Numbered from the stretch's first letter, positions 15,405 through 23,728 are shown. The stretch: 64,000 bases of DNA from Pigmentiphaga sp. H8 (GCF_003854895.1 NZ_CP033966.1:310001-374000), one strand, 5' to 3'. Numbers and translations: made by a program. Notes: a model not told the origin generated them from the sequence alone.

Positions 15405-16563
15405 CGGACCGGGCCTGTTCAACCGCCTGACCTGGCGCACCGTCCTGCTGCGCACGGTCGCGGTGTTCGACATTCCCATGTTGCTGATCCTGATGGCCCT
15501 GGCGGGTATCGGGCTGATGTCCATGTACTCGGCCGGAGGCGGTTTCGACGGCCGCTTCGCCGACCAATTGCGCAACTACGGCATCGCGCTGCTGGCGATG
15601 TGGCTGCTGGCGCAACTCTCGCCCCAGACGCTGATGCGGCTGGCGGTGCCGGTCTACCTGGTCGGGCTGGTGCTGCTGTTCGGCGTGGAGTTCGTCGGCG
15701 AGACCAGCAAGGGCGCGACACGATGGCTGAACCTGGGCTTCACCCGCATCCAGCCTTCCGAGGTGATGAAGATCGCCGTGCCCATGATGCTGGCCTGGTA
15801 CTTCCACAAGCACCAGGGCACCTTGCGGATACGCGACTTCATCGTGGCCGCGGTGCTGATGCTGACGCCGTTCTCGCTGATCGTGCTGCAGCCCGACCTC
15901 GGCACCGCGCTGCTGGTATTCGGCGCCGGGTTCTTCGTGCTGTTCTTCGCCGGCCTGTCGTTCCGCCTGCTGGTGCCCATCACGCTGGTAAGCGTGATCG
16001 CGCTGGGGACCCTGGTCTCGCTGGAAGACACCCTGTGCACGGACGGCGTGGACTGGGTCGTGCTGCACGACTACCAGAAGCACCGTGTCTGCACCTTGCT
16101 GAATCCCGCCTCCGATCCCCTGGGCAAGGGCTTCCACACCATACAGTCGGCCATCGCGGTCGGTTCGGGCGGAATGCTGGGCAAGGGCTACATGCAGGGC
16201 ACGCAGACCCACCTCGACTTCATTCCCGAGCGCACCACCGACTTCATCTTCGCGGTATTCGCCGAAGAGTTCGGCTTCGTCGGCAACCTGCTGTTGCTGT
16301 TCCTGTACCTGCTGCTGCTGGTCCGCGGGCTGACCATCGCCGCGAACGCCCCGTCGGTCTTCTCGCGCCTGCTGGCGGGGGCGCTGACCATGGTGTTCTT
16401 CGTCTATGCCTTCGTGAACATGGGCATGGTCAGCGGCATCCTGCCCGTGGTGGGCGTGCCGCTGCCCTTCATGAGCTACGGGGGCACGGCGCTGCTGACG
16501 CTGGGGTGCGCGGCGGGCATCCTGATGGGGATACAGCGCCACCGGGCGCTGGTGCAGAGCTAG
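15397..16563 (+). CDS. rodA: Peptidoglycan glycosyltransferase RodA
   Basis: A 388-residue SEDS-family glycosyltransferase that polymerises lipid II with PBP2. About ten membrane helices are visible, with family motifs LGFTRIQPSEVMKIAVPM, VLQPDLGTALLV, FIPERTTDFIFAVFAEEFGF and PLPFMSYGG. The start is a GTG at 15397 that overlaps the mrdA 3' end by 8 bases, so translation is probably coupled. Its TAG stop lies inside a hairpin shared with the convergent NIPSNAP gene. Confidence 0.97.
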   Translation: MIDGPGLFNRLTWRTVLLRTVAVFDIPMLLILMALAGIGLMSMYSAGGGFDGRFADQLRNYGIALLAMWLLAQLSPQTLMRLAVPVYLVGLVLLFGVEFVGETSKGATRWLNLGFTRIQPSEVMKIAVPMMLAWYFHKHQGTLRIRDFIVAAVLMLTPFSLIVLQPDLGTALLVFGAGFFVLFFAGLSFRLLVPITLVSVIALGTLVSLEDTLCTDGVDWVVLHDYQKHRVCTLLNPASDPLGKGFHTIQSAIAVGSGGMLGKGYMQGTQTHLDFIPERTTDFIFAVFAEEFGFVGNLLLLFLYLLLLVRGLTIAANAPSVFSRLLAGALTMVFFVYAFVNMGMVSGILPVVGVPLPFMSYGGTALLTLGCAAGILMGIQRHRALVQS

Positions 16564-16587
16564 GCCCGGCGCCCTCCCACGGGCCTA
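16561..16587. terminator. Hairpin between convergent rodA and NIPSNAP genes
   Basis: TAGGCCCG (16561-16568) pairs with CGGGCCTA (16580-16587) around an 11-base loop. The stem contains the stop codons of both converging genes. There is no U-tract on either strand, so it is at best a weak bidirectional terminator. Confidence 0.4.
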
Positions 16588-16914
16588 GTCCTTCGGCAGC
16601 GCGGGCTGGGGCGAGAACGGCGCCACGTTCATGATCTTCACTTCCTGGGCCACGAACGACCCCCGGTTCATCTGCCTGAACGCGGCCCACTCGGGATCCG
16701 CCTCCAGCCGTTCGCGGCGCCGTTCGCGCTCGGCCAGGCTGGCGTAGGCCCAGATGTGGACGACCTGGTTCAGCGGACCGATCTCGCTCACGTAGAAGCC
16801 GACCAGCCCGCCCAGGTGCCGCATCTGCACGGGCAGGCCGTGCGCGCGGTAGCGCTGCAGGTAGTCGTCCATCGTGCCGTGCTTGAGCGTGTAGGTGCGG
16901 TGCTCGACGATCAT
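16585..16914 (-). CDS. NIPSNAP family protein
   Basis: A 109-residue protein with a NIPSNAP ferredoxin-like fold. It starts MIVEHRTYTLKHGTMDDYL and has the VHIWAYASLAERERRRERL segment typical of the family. The biochemical role of bacterial NIPSNAP proteins is poorly defined; they often sit in degradation operons for aromatic or organic acids. Here it lies 22 bases after the Bug gene in the minus-strand set SMP30-Bug-NIPSNAP, which supports an accessory catabolic role. Confidence 0.88.
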   Translation of the reverse strand: MIVEHRTYTLKHGTMDDYLQRYRAHGLPVQMRHLGGLVGFYVSEIGPLNQVVHIWAYASLAERERRRERLEADPEWAAFRQMNRGSFVAQEVKIMNVAPFSPQPALPKD

Positions 16915-16936
16915 GCGGGGGTTCCTCGTGTTTCCG

Positions 16937-17884
16937 CTAGGGCTGGACCTGGATACCCGTCTTCTTCAGGAAGGGAATCCAGCGCTCGAAATCGCTGGCC
17001 AGCTTGGCCTTGAATGCCTCGGTATCCATCGGTCCGTTCAGGCCCATGCCGCCCAGCCGCTCGGACACCTCCGGCGAGCGGACCACCTTCAGGATGGCCT
17101 GTTCCAGCTGGCTGCGGGTGGCAGCGGGGGTGCCGGCCGGCGCCAGGATGCCGTAGGCATTGCTCATCTGCAGGTCCGGATAGCCGGCCTCGACCGACGT
17201 CGGGACGTCGGGCAATTGCTTCGAGCGCTGGGTGTCGAACAGCACCAGGCCGCGTACCTTGCCCTCGCGCACATAGGGCGCGAGGATGGTGACGTCGGCG
17301 TTCAGGGCGTCGATCTGGCCGGCCAGGAGGTCGGCGATGGCCGGGGCCGCGCCGCGATAGGGGACGTGCAGCATCTGCGAGCCGGTGTAGACGTTCACCA
17401 TCTCGCCGCCTATGTGCATGGTGGAGCCGACGCCGGACGAACCGTAGCTGATGCGCGCTCCGGACTTGGATTTGTCCACCAGCTCGCGCAGCGTGCGCAC
17501 GCCCAGGTCGGGGCGGGCGATCATCAGGGTCTGGACCTGGCCGATCAGCGCCACGGGCTCCAGGTCCTTGCGCGGATCGTAGGGCAGCTGCGTCATCGTG
17601 CCCGCCGACATCACGTAGCCCGAGGTCGCCACCAGCAGCGTCGCGCCGTCCGCGGGCGACTTGGCGACGTAGTTCGCGCCGACCACGCCGCCCGCGCCGC
17701 CGCGGTTCTCGACCACCACGGTCTTGCCCAGCGCGGCTGTCAGGCCGGGCGCGATGATGCGCGCGACCTGGTCCACCGGACCGCCGGCGGCGAAGGGCAC
17801 CACCAGCTTGACGACGTCGGCCGCCAGCGAGGGCGCCGAGACGGCGCACGACAGCAGGAACAGCAAGCTTCGAACTCGTTGCAT
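16937..17884 (-). CDS. Bug-family periplasmic solute-binding protein
   Basis: A 315-residue TctC/Bug receptor. The signal peptide is MQRVRSLLFLLSCAVSAPSLA with cleavage near residue 22. The mature start VVKLVVPFAAGGPVDQVARI, the VENRGGAGG turn and the SPADGATLL loop are the family ligand-binding elements. The ATG at 17884 is preferred over 17899 because GGAGGAGA stands just before it. It lies between an SMP30-like lactonase and a NIPSNAP gene and probably delivers that operon's substrate. Confidence 0.92.
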   Translation of the reverse strand: MQRVRSLLFLLSCAVSAPSLAADVVKLVVPFAAGGPVDQVARIIAPGLTAALGKTVVVENRGGAGGVVGANYVAKSPADGATLLVATSGYVMSAGTMTQLPYDPRKDLEPVALIGQVQTLMIARPDLGVRTLRELVDKSKSGARISYGSSGVGSTMHIGGEMVNVYTGSQMLHVPYRGAAPAIADLLAGQIDALNADVTILAPYVREGKVRGLVLFDTQRSKQLPDVPTSVEAGYPDLQMSNAYGILAPAGTPAATRSQLEQAILKVVRSPEVSERLGGMGLNGPMDTEAFKAKLASDFERWIPFLKKTGIQVQP

Positions 17885-17957
17885 GAAGATCTCCTCCATG
17901 GCGCTGCGCCATGGTCGTGGACGACGCGGGGCGGATGCCGGAACCGGGGTGCCGCGT

Positions 17958-18836
17958 TCAGCCCCGGAAGCGTGGTTCGGGCAGGCCGCCCACGCCTACC
18001 TCGAGCGCGAACAGTCCGCCGGCGAGCGGTTCCCTGGCCAGCTCGGGCACGCGCTGCGAGTGGCTGGTGACGTACAGCGTGTCGAGCCCGCTGCCGCCGA
18101 AGGCGGGGCAGGTCGGGTTGGTGACGGGCATCTGGATGATGCGGTCCACGCGTCCTGCGGGCGTGAGGCGGACCAGTTGGCCGGTGGCGACCATCGCGTT
18201 CCACAGGCAGCCGTCCACGTCCACGGTGGAGCCGTCGGGCCGGCCGGCCTGGTGCGTCCAGTCCTTGAAGACGCGGCGATTGGAGATGGCGCCGTCGTCC
18301 AGGTCGTAGTCGAAGGCCCAGATGACCTGCCGGTGCGTATCGGCGAAGTACATCGTGCGGTCGTCGGGACTCCAGGCGATGGAGTTGGGCAGCACGACAT
18401 CGTCCAGCATGACGTGGCAGCGGTGGTCGGGATCGAGGCGGTAGAGCTTGCCTTCCGGCGTGCGGCGGGTATCGGGCATGCTGCCCACCCAGAAGCGGCC
18501 GCGGCGGTCGCACTTGCCGTCGTTCAGGCGGTTGTCCGGCTGGTCGGGCTCGGGATTCAGCAGGGGCTGGGGAGCTTCGCCGGTATCGGGGTCGTACAGG
18601 TACAGGCCGTGGTTGGTGGCCAGCAGGAAGCCGCCCGTCTCGCGCAGCGCGATGCTGCCCACCAGCAGTTCGGGCGCCAGCCGTTGCGCGCGGTGCCGGC
18701 CGGTGGCGGGCTCGTACGATTGCAGGGCCGGGCGCCGTACGTCCACCCACCACAGGCGCTGGCTGCGGCCGCACCAGAGCGGGACTTCGCCCAGGATGTC
18801 GGCCCCTTGGACCACGCATTCGATCTTGCCGGCCAC
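17958..18836 (-). CDS. SMP-30/gluconolactonase/LRE family protein
   Basis: A 292-residue six-bladed beta-propeller lactonase-type protein. All expected divalent-metal ligands are seen: E17 (GEVPLW), N105 (LNDGKCDRRGRFWVGS), N151 (LPNSIAWSPD) and D201 (RPDGSTVDVDG). Such enzymes hydrolyse sugar lactones or related esters. It is the first gene of the minus-strand set SMP30-Bug-NIPSNAP and diverges from the IclR gene at 18997. This suggests a sugar-acid lactone pathway under IclR control. The substrate is inferred only. Confidence 0.9.
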   Translation of the reverse strand: MAGKIECVVQGADILGEVPLWCGRSQRLWWVDVRRPALQSYEPATGRHRAQRLAPELLVGSIALRETGGFLLATNHGLYLYDPDTGEAPQPLLNPEPDQPDNRLNDGKCDRRGRFWVGSMPDTRRTPEGKLYRLDPDHRCHVMLDDVVLPNSIAWSPDDRTMYFADTHRQVIWAFDYDLDDGAISNRRVFKDWTHQAGRPDGSTVDVDGCLWNAMVATGQLVRLTPAGRVDRIIQMPVTNPTCPAFGGSGLDTLYVTSHSQRVPELAREPLAGGLFALEVGVGGLPEPRFRG

Positions 18837-18859
18837 CGTTGTCTCCTTCGGTCTTGTGT

Positions 18860-18884
18860 GCCCCGCAAGGCCGGGGCGTTTTTT
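18860..18884 (+). terminator. Terminator-like hairpin with U-tract in a divergent promoter region
   Basis: GCCCCG (18860-18865) pairs with CGGGGC (18872-18877) around CAAGGC, followed by GTTTTTT. The shape is that of an intrinsic terminator reading rightward. No plus-strand gene ends upstream of it. In the minus direction the hairpin would be in the 5' leader of the SMP30 mRNA. Confidence 0.55.
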
Positions 18885-18892
18885 CTCAGATT

Positions 18893-18936
18893 ATTCCGTA
18901 ATTCAGGATTCGTCAAACATCCCATTATTTAGGATT
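18893..18936. promoter_or_regulatory. Two tandem operator-like sites upstream of IclR
   Basis: Two related 18-mers, ATTCCGTAATTCAGGATT (18893-18910) and ATCCCATTATTTAGGATT (18919-18936), match at 14 of 18 positions and start 26 bases apart. Each is an imperfect palindrome with ATCC/GGAT-type arms. A perfect TATAAT follows at 18962-18967. They are likely IclR sites controlling both directions. Confidence 0.5.
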
Positions 18937-18961
18937 AGTGATGTGCTCCCGACATGGCCGG

Positions 18962-18967
18962 TATAAT
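18962..18967 (+). promoter_or_regulatory. Candidate -10 element (TATAAT) of the IclR gene
   Basis: A consensus TATAAT lies 30 bases before the GTG start of the IclR gene. No good -35 match is seen at 17 bases, which would suit a promoter that depends on or is repressed by the nearby operator-like repeats. Confidence 0.5.
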
Positions 18968-18996
18968 CCGCGCCACCGTCCCGCTCCACGCGCCCC

Positions 18997-19797
18997 GTGA
19001 ACGCATCCGATAACGCCCGTCCGGCTTCCACGCTCGCCCGCGCTTTCGAAGTGCTGGAGCTGCTGTCCGTCGAGCATCCGCTGCTGCGGGTCGAGGACGT
19101 CATGTCGCGGCTGGGCCATACCCGCTCCACGGCCTATCGCTACGTGAAGGAACTATGCGATGCGGGCGTGCTGGCGCCGTCCTCGGGCGGCATGTACGCG
19201 CTGGGGCCCCGCATCGTCGAACTCGAACGCATGCTGGTGCTGACCGACCCGCTGTACCTGGCGGGCCGCAAGGTGCTGCCGGCCGTGCGCGAACCCGGCA
19301 GCGTGCTGCTGCTGCACAACCTGTACCGCGACAAGGTGCTGTGCATCTACAAGGAAGGCCCCGATTCGCTGGAATACCGCGGCGAGTCCATTGCCGTGCG
19401 GCGTTCGCGCGGCATGCCGTTCCCGCTGTTCCGCGGCGCGGCTTCGCTGGCGATGCTGGCGTTCTTCACCCCTCATCGCATCCGGCAGACCTACCTGCGC
19501 AGCGCCGACGAGATCGCGCAGGCGGGCCTGGGACGCAGCTGGGAAGCGTTCCGCGGCGCCCTGGCCGCGATCCGCCGCAGTGGCTACGCCACCAGCCGCA
19601 GCCAGATCACGCCCAACCTGGCCGGCGTGGCGGTGCCCATCTTCCTGCCGGGGGAAAAGAAGGTGATAGGCAGCCTGGCGCGGGCCTTTCCCGCCGAGTT
19701 GCTGACGCCGGAGATGGAGCGGGCGTGCCTGGGCCGCCTGTCCGAGGCGGCTGCGCTGATCGCCCGGGAGTTCGTCCAGGCGGGGCACGGCGCCTAG
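18997..19797 (+). CDS. IclR family transcriptional regulator
   Basis: A 266-residue IclR regulator with the N-terminal winged helix (LARAFEVLELLSVEHPLL, then LGHTRSTAYRYVKELCDAGV) and a C-terminal GAF-like effector domain ending in LIAREFVQA. The start used is a GTG at 18997. It has no strong ribosome site, but there is no nearer ATG before the helix-turn-helix. It diverges from the SMP30-Bug-NIPSNAP set, with tandem operator-like sites between, and converges with the leuD-linked Bug gene 13 bases downstream. Confidence 0.9.
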   Translation: MNASDNARPASTLARAFEVLELLSVEHPLLRVEDVMSRLGHTRSTAYRYVKELCDAGVLAPSSGGMYALGPRIVELERMLVLTDPLYLAGRKVLPAVREPGSVLLLHNLYRDKVLCIYKEGPDSLEYRGESIAVRRSRGMPFPLFRGAASLAMLAFFTPHRIRQTYLRSADEIAQAGLGRSWEAFRGALAAIRRSGYATSRSQITPNLAGVAVPIFLPGEKKVIGSLARAFPAELLTPEMERACLGRLSEAAALIAREFVQAGHGA

Positions 19798-19810
19798 GAG
19801 CCGCCGGGCC

Positions 19811-20803
19811 CTAGTCCATCAGCTTGATCCCGGCGCTCTTGGCCACGCTGCGGGTACTGTCGATTTCCTTGCGGATGAAGGCGTCGAACTGCGCCGGCGT
19901 GGACGCCACCACGTCGTTGCCCCAGGCGTTCAACTGCCGCACGATGTCGGGCCGCTTGATGGTCGCTATCAGGTCTGCGGACAGCTTCTGCGCGACGTCG
20001 GGAGGCAGGCCAGCCGGCGCCACGAAACCGAAGATGCTTTCGTACTCGTAGCCCGGCACGCTTTCCCCTATGGTCGGGAAATCCGGGTGCGTGGGACTGC
20101 GCTGGCCGTTGGCGATGGCCAGCAGTTTCAGCCTGCCCGACTGGATGTGGGGCAGCGCCGATTCCAGGATGACGAAGCCCAGCTTGAGTCGTCCCGGCAG
20201 CAGGTCGTTGTAGGCCGGCGCGCTGCCGTTATAGGGTACGTGCGGCATGTCGAGGCCGGCCTTCACCTTCAGCAGTTCACCGGCGACGTGGGTGGCCGTG
20301 CCTATGCCCAGCGACGCGTATTCCAGGCGTCCGGGTTCGGCGCGCACGAGCTTGATCAGTCCCGCCACGTCGTCGACGGGCAGGGAAGGGTGGGCCACGA
20401 GCGCGATCACCGCCGAGCCGACCTGGGTGAGCGGCGTGAAGTCCTTCAGCGTGTCGTAGGGCAGCGTGCTGCGCAGCGCGGGGTTGATGGTGTGCGAACT
20501 GATGACCAGTCCGAACGTATAGCCGTCGGGAGCGGCCCGCGCGACAGCCTGGGTGCCGATGATGGCGCCCGCGCCGGCGCGGTTTTCCACCACGACGCTC
20601 TGGCCCCAGCGTTCGCCCAGTTTCAGCGCGATCAGCCGCGCCATGCCGTCGGTGGCGCCGCCCGGCGGCATGGGCACGATCATCCTGACGGGCTTTTGGG
20701 GATAGGTGGCCTGCGCGCGCAGCGCGGGCGACAGCGCCAGGGCGGCCGTCGCGGCCAGCCACTGGCGGCGCCGGATGTCCGGCGAACAGGACGGGGTCGT
20801 CAT
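19811..20803 (-). CDS. Bug-family periplasmic solute-binding protein
   Basis: A 330-residue TctC/Bug receptor. The N-terminus has RRRQWLAATAALALSPALRA, a twin-arginine-like or Sec signal ending near residue 28, then the mature start KPVRMIVPMPPGGATDGMAR. The VVENRAGAGAIIGTQ and AAPDGYTFGLV segments are the usual ligand-binding loops. Its ATG overlaps the leuD stop as ATGA, and AAGGAA lies just upstream, so it is translationally coupled to leuC-leuD. It probably imports a C5-C6 dicarboxylic or hydroxy acid for these dehydratases. Confidence 0.92.
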   Translation of the reverse strand: MTTPSCSPDIRRRQWLAATAALALSPALRAQATYPQKPVRMIVPMPPGGATDGMARLIALKLGERWGQSVVVENRAGAGAIIGTQAVARAAPDGYTFGLVISSHTINPALRSTLPYDTLKDFTPLTQVGSAVIALVAHPSLPVDDVAGLIKLVRAEPGRLEYASLGIGTATHVAGELLKVKAGLDMPHVPYNGSAPAYNDLLPGRLKLGFVILESALPHIQSGRLKLLAIANGQRSPTHPDFPTIGESVPGYEYESIFGFVAPAGLPPDVAQKLSADLIATIKRPDIVRQLNAWGNDVVASTPAQFDAFIRKEIDSTRSVAKSAGIKLMD

Positions 20804-21441
20804 GTCGATTCCTTGGGCGTGAAGGGAAGGTGATGTATCCATGGCCGGCGCAACGCGTCGTGCCGCTGGAAGTCGTCGATGAGGTTCTTGCGCTTCAAGG
20901 TCTGCGCGATCGGATCGAGTCCTTCGAGCAGGGCCTCGCGGCGCAGGGCCTGGATGTCGAAACCGATGCGCGCGCCGTCGGCGCCGGCCACGAAGCATTG
21001 CCGCAGGTCCACGGTCATGGGGACGCCGGGGTGGTTGCGCGCCTGCGCCGCCAGCGACTCCACGTCGGCGCGCGGCAGGCGTACGGGAAGCAGGCCGTTC
21101 TGGAAGCAGTTGCCGTAGAAGATGTCGCCGAAGCTGGGCGCGATGACGCAGCGCACGCCCAGCGCCAGCAGGGCCCAGACCGCGCCTTCGCGCGAGCTGC
21201 CGCAGCCGAAATTGGCGCCGGCCAGCAGGATGCGCGCATGCCGGGTGGCTGGCTGGTTGAAGACGAAATCGGGGTCTTCCGTGCCGTCCGGGCGATAGCG
21301 CAGGGACTCGAAGCAATAGGGGCCCAGTTCGTCGCGCGCGACGCCGTTGAACAGGGGCTCGACCCGGATGATCAGGTCGGTGTCGATGTTGTCGCGCAGC
21401 AGCGGCGCGGCCACGGATTCCAGGCGGTCGAAGGGGGTCAT
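20800..21441 (-). CDS. leuD: 3-isopropylmalate dehydratase-like small subunit
   Basis: A 213-residue small subunit of a LeuCD-type hydro-lyase, the swivelling domain that completes the aconitase-like active site. Diagnostic segments are RDNIDTDLIIRV near residue 20, ANFGCGSSREGAVWALLALGVRCVIA-type motif in the middle and FGDIFYGNCFQNGLLPV after it. Its start overlaps the leuC stop and its stop overlaps the Bug start, both as ATGA. There is no leuB or leuA here, so this may be a catabolic paralogue acting on a malate-type substrate rather than the leucine enzyme. Confidence 0.93.
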   Translation of the reverse strand: MTPFDRLESVAAPLLRDNIDTDLIIRVEPLFNGVARDELGPYCFESLRYRPDGTEDPDFVFNQPATRHARILLAGANFGCGSSREGAVWALLALGVRCVIAPSFGDIFYGNCFQNGLLPVRLPRADVESLAAQARNHPGVPMTVDLRQCFVAGADGARIGFDIQALRREALLEGLDPIAQTLKRKNLIDDFQRHDALRRPWIHHLPFTPKEST

Positions 21442-22850
21442 GCCAGGCTTGCCTCGAAGTCGCGGACGTCGCAGATCGCGCCGGTGACGGCCGCCGCCGC
21501 GGCCATGGCCGGGCTGGTCAGGTGGGTGCGCGCGCCGGGGCCCTGGCGGCCCACGAAGTTGCGGTTCGAAGTCGAGACGACCCGCTGGCCGCGCGCGGCC
21601 AGGTCGCCGTTGGCGGCCAGGCACATGGAACAGCCCGGGTCGCGCCACTGGAAGCCGGCCGCCAGGAAGATCCCGTCCAGGCCCTCGGCCTCGGCGGCCT
21701 GCTTGACGCGTTCGGATCCGGGCACGACCCAGGCCTCGACGTGCGCGGCCACCTTGCGGCCCCGGACGACGGCGGCGGCGCTGCGCAGGTCCGACAGGCG
21801 GGCGTTGGTGCAGGAGCCGATGAAGACCCGGTCGATGGGCGTGCCGGCGATGCGCTGGCCCGGGTTCAGTCCCATGTAGTCGAGCGCGGCCTGCGCGGAT
21901 AGCCGGCGCTGCGCGTTGTCGATGCCGGCGGGATCGGGCACGATGCCGTCTATGGCCACCACCTGTTCGGGGCTGGTGCCCCAGGTGACCTGAGGCGCGA
22001 TGCCGGCCATGTCGATCAGGACCTCGCGGTCGAAGCGCGCGTCGGCATCGGAACGCAGCGTGCGCCAGTAGGCGACCGCGGCGTCCCAGTCCTGCCCGGC
22101 GGGAGCGAAGGGCCGGCCGTGCAGATAAGCGCAGGTTTTTTCGTCGGGGGCGACCATGCCTATCTTCGCGCCCAGTTCGACCGAGAGATTGCACAGCGTC
22201 AACCGGGCTTCCACGTCCAGCGCGGACACGGCCTCGCCCGCGTATTCGATGGCGTGGCCGGTGCCGCCGGCCGTGCCGACCACCCCGGCGGCGTGCAGGA
22301 TCATGTCCTTGGCCGAGACTCCCGGGGCAGCCTGGCCGACGAAGCGTATCCGCATGTTCTTCGGCTTGGCCTGGACCAGGGTCTGGGTGACGGCGATGTG
22401 CACGAATTCGCTGGCGCCGATGCCGAAACCCAGCGCGCCCAGTCCGCCGTGGGTGCAGGTATGGCTGTCGGCGCACACCACCAGGGCGCCTGGCAGCGTC
22501 AGGCCCTGTTCGGGCCCCATGACGTGGACGATGCCCTGGGAACCGCTGCCCACGTCGAAGACCCGGATGCCCCGCGCCCGCGCTTCGCGGCGCAGGTCGC
22601 CCAGCAGCCGCACGCCCTGGGGCGTCGGACTGGCGCGTCCCGGCAGGGTGGAGACCGAATGGTCGGGAGAGGCGAAGGCCAGTTCCGGATTCCGCATTTC
22701 CAGGCCGCGCCTGCGCATGTCGACCAGGGCCTTGCTGCCCGCGTCCGTGATCAGGTGGCGATCCACGTGCAGCAGCGCGAAGCCGTCACCCAGGTCGGTG
22801 ATCACATGGTCGTCCCAGATCTTGTCGAAGAGCGTACGCGGCATCGGCAC
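21438..22850 (-). CDS. leuC: 3-isopropylmalate dehydratase-like large subunit
   Basis: A 470-residue aconitase-superfamily subunit. The three cysteines that hold the catalytic 4Fe-4S cluster are C347 (GSCTNAR), C407 and C410 (DPGCSMCLA), at the same numbers as in E. coli LeuC. The N-terminus TLFDKIWDDHVI is typical; a second in-frame ATG lies at 22844. It is the first gene of leuC-leuD-Bug and diverges from a GntR/HutC regulator. This neighbourhood differs from leucine biosynthesis, where leuB would be expected, and points to use of an imported acid such as a citramalate- or methylmalate-type compound. Confidence 0.93.
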   Translation of the reverse strand: MPMPRTLFDKIWDDHVITDLGDGFALLHVDRHLITDAGSKALVDMRRRGLEMRNPELAFASPDHSVSTLPGRASPTPQGVRLLGDLRREARARGIRVFDVGSGSQGIVHVMGPEQGLTLPGALVVCADSHTCTHGGLGALGFGIGASEFVHIAVTQTLVQAKPKNMRIRFVGQAAPGVSAKDMILHAAGVVGTAGGTGHAIEYAGEAVSALDVEARLTLCNLSVELGAKIGMVAPDEKTCAYLHGRPFAPAGQDWDAAVAYWRTLRSDADARFDREVLIDMAGIAPQVTWGTSPEQVVAIDGIVPDPAGIDNAQRRLSAQAALDYMGLNPGQRIAGTPIDRVFIGSCTNARLSDLRSAAAVVRGRKVAAHVEAWVVPGSERVKQAAEAEGLDGIFLAAGFQWRDPGCSMCLAANGDLAARGQRVVSTSNRNFVGRQGPGARTHLTSPAMAAAAAVTGAICDVRDFEASLA

Positions 22851-22883
22851 TTTCTTTCCCTATCCCATCGGCAGTGAAATCGT

Positions 22884-22918
22884 ATAATCATTATGACAAC
22901 ATAACAAATTTTGTGCAA
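22884..22918 (-). promoter_or_regulatory. Candidate leuC promoter with overlapping palindromic operator
   Basis: Read on the minus strand, TTGCAC (22918-22913) and CATAAT (22895-22890) are 17 bases apart. A perfect 11-base palindrome ATAATCATTAT (22884-22894) overlaps the -10 box. This is a position where the divergent GntR protein could repress. Confidence 0.5.
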
Positions 22919-22986
22919 AGCGGGACCCATGCGGCCGGCGTGCCACAATGGCGCTCCACGGCATGACCCGTGGCCCCGCGCATCCC

Positions 22987-23718
22987 ATGCAGAAACTCAG
23001 CCGAAGCCTAGGAACCCCGCTCCATCACCAGATCTCCACCGTCATCAAGGACGGCATCGCCAACGGCCGCTACCGGCCCGGCGAGCGGCTGCCGACCGAG
23101 GATGCCTTGTGCCGGCTCTTTTCCGTCTCGCGCATCACGGTGCGGCGGGCGATGCAGGGCCTGGAGGAGCAGGGGCTGATCGAGCGGCGCCAGGGGGACG
23201 GTACCTTCGTGGCCGAATCGGCGGCGGTGGTGTCCTTGCAGACGCCGCTGTCGGGCTTCATGGCCCAGGTCGCGGGAAGCCGCGCGCTCAGCACGCCGCG
23301 GCTGCTGTCCTTCGAGGAGGTGGAGGCGCCGCTCCACGTGCAGACCGGATTGATGCTGCAGCCGGGCGAACGCGTGATGAAGCTCGTTCGCCTGCGCACG
23401 CGCGGCACCCTGCCCATCCTGCACAGCACGGCCTGGCTGCCGGTGGATGTTGCCGCGGGCTTCCAGCCCGAGGATTTCACGCGGCACGCGCTGAGCGAAT
23501 TGATGGCGCGGGCCGGCTTTCCCTATTTCACGATCGAGGCCGCCGCGGGCGCGGCGCTGGCCGATCCGGTCCTGGCCCGCGATCTGCAGGTGCCCATCGG
23601 GTCGGCGCTGGTGGACGTGCGGCGCGTGGCGTTCGACCAGCAGGGCCGGGCGATCGAGTATCAGCACGTTCTCGGTCCGTCCGACCGCTATCAGATGCGC
23701 GTGACGATGCGCAGCTGA
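22987..23718 (+). CDS. GntR family transcriptional regulator (HutC/UTRA type)
   Basis: A 243-residue GntR regulator from this start. The winged helix opens with GTPLHHQISTVIKDGIANGRY, and the recognition region includes FSVSRITVRRAMQGLEEQGL. The C-terminal UTRA effector domain (from about residue 80) ends in IEYQHVLGPSDRYQMRV. Family members usually begin a few residues before the PLxxQI motif, so I prefer the ATG at 22987; an in-frame ATG at 22948 would add 13 residues. Neither has a clear ribosome site. It diverges from leuC-leuD-Bug and probably represses it. Confidence 0.88.
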   Translation: MQKLSRSLGTPLHHQISTVIKDGIANGRYRPGERLPTEDALCRLFSVSRITVRRAMQGLEEQGLIERRQGDGTFVAESAAVVSLQTPLSGFMAQVAGSRALSTPRLLSFEEVEAPLHVQTGLMLQPGERVMKLVRLRTRGTLPILHSTAWLPVDVAAGFQPEDFTRHALSELMARAGFPYFTIEAAAGAALADPVLARDLQVPIGSALVDVRRVAFDQQGRAIEYQHVLGPSDRYQMRVTMRS

Positions 23719-23728
23719 ATCCTGGTCC

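Noticed and set aside
13434..15575. A 713-codon open frame on the minus strand opposite mrdA
   Set aside because: Same type of antisense shadow; the plus strand encodes a full PBP2 with all catalytic motifs.
20800..22476. A 558-codon frame fusing antisense of leuC with leuD
   Set aside because: Only the leuD part (from 21441) has protein-like sequence; the upstream part is an out-of-frame reading of leuC.
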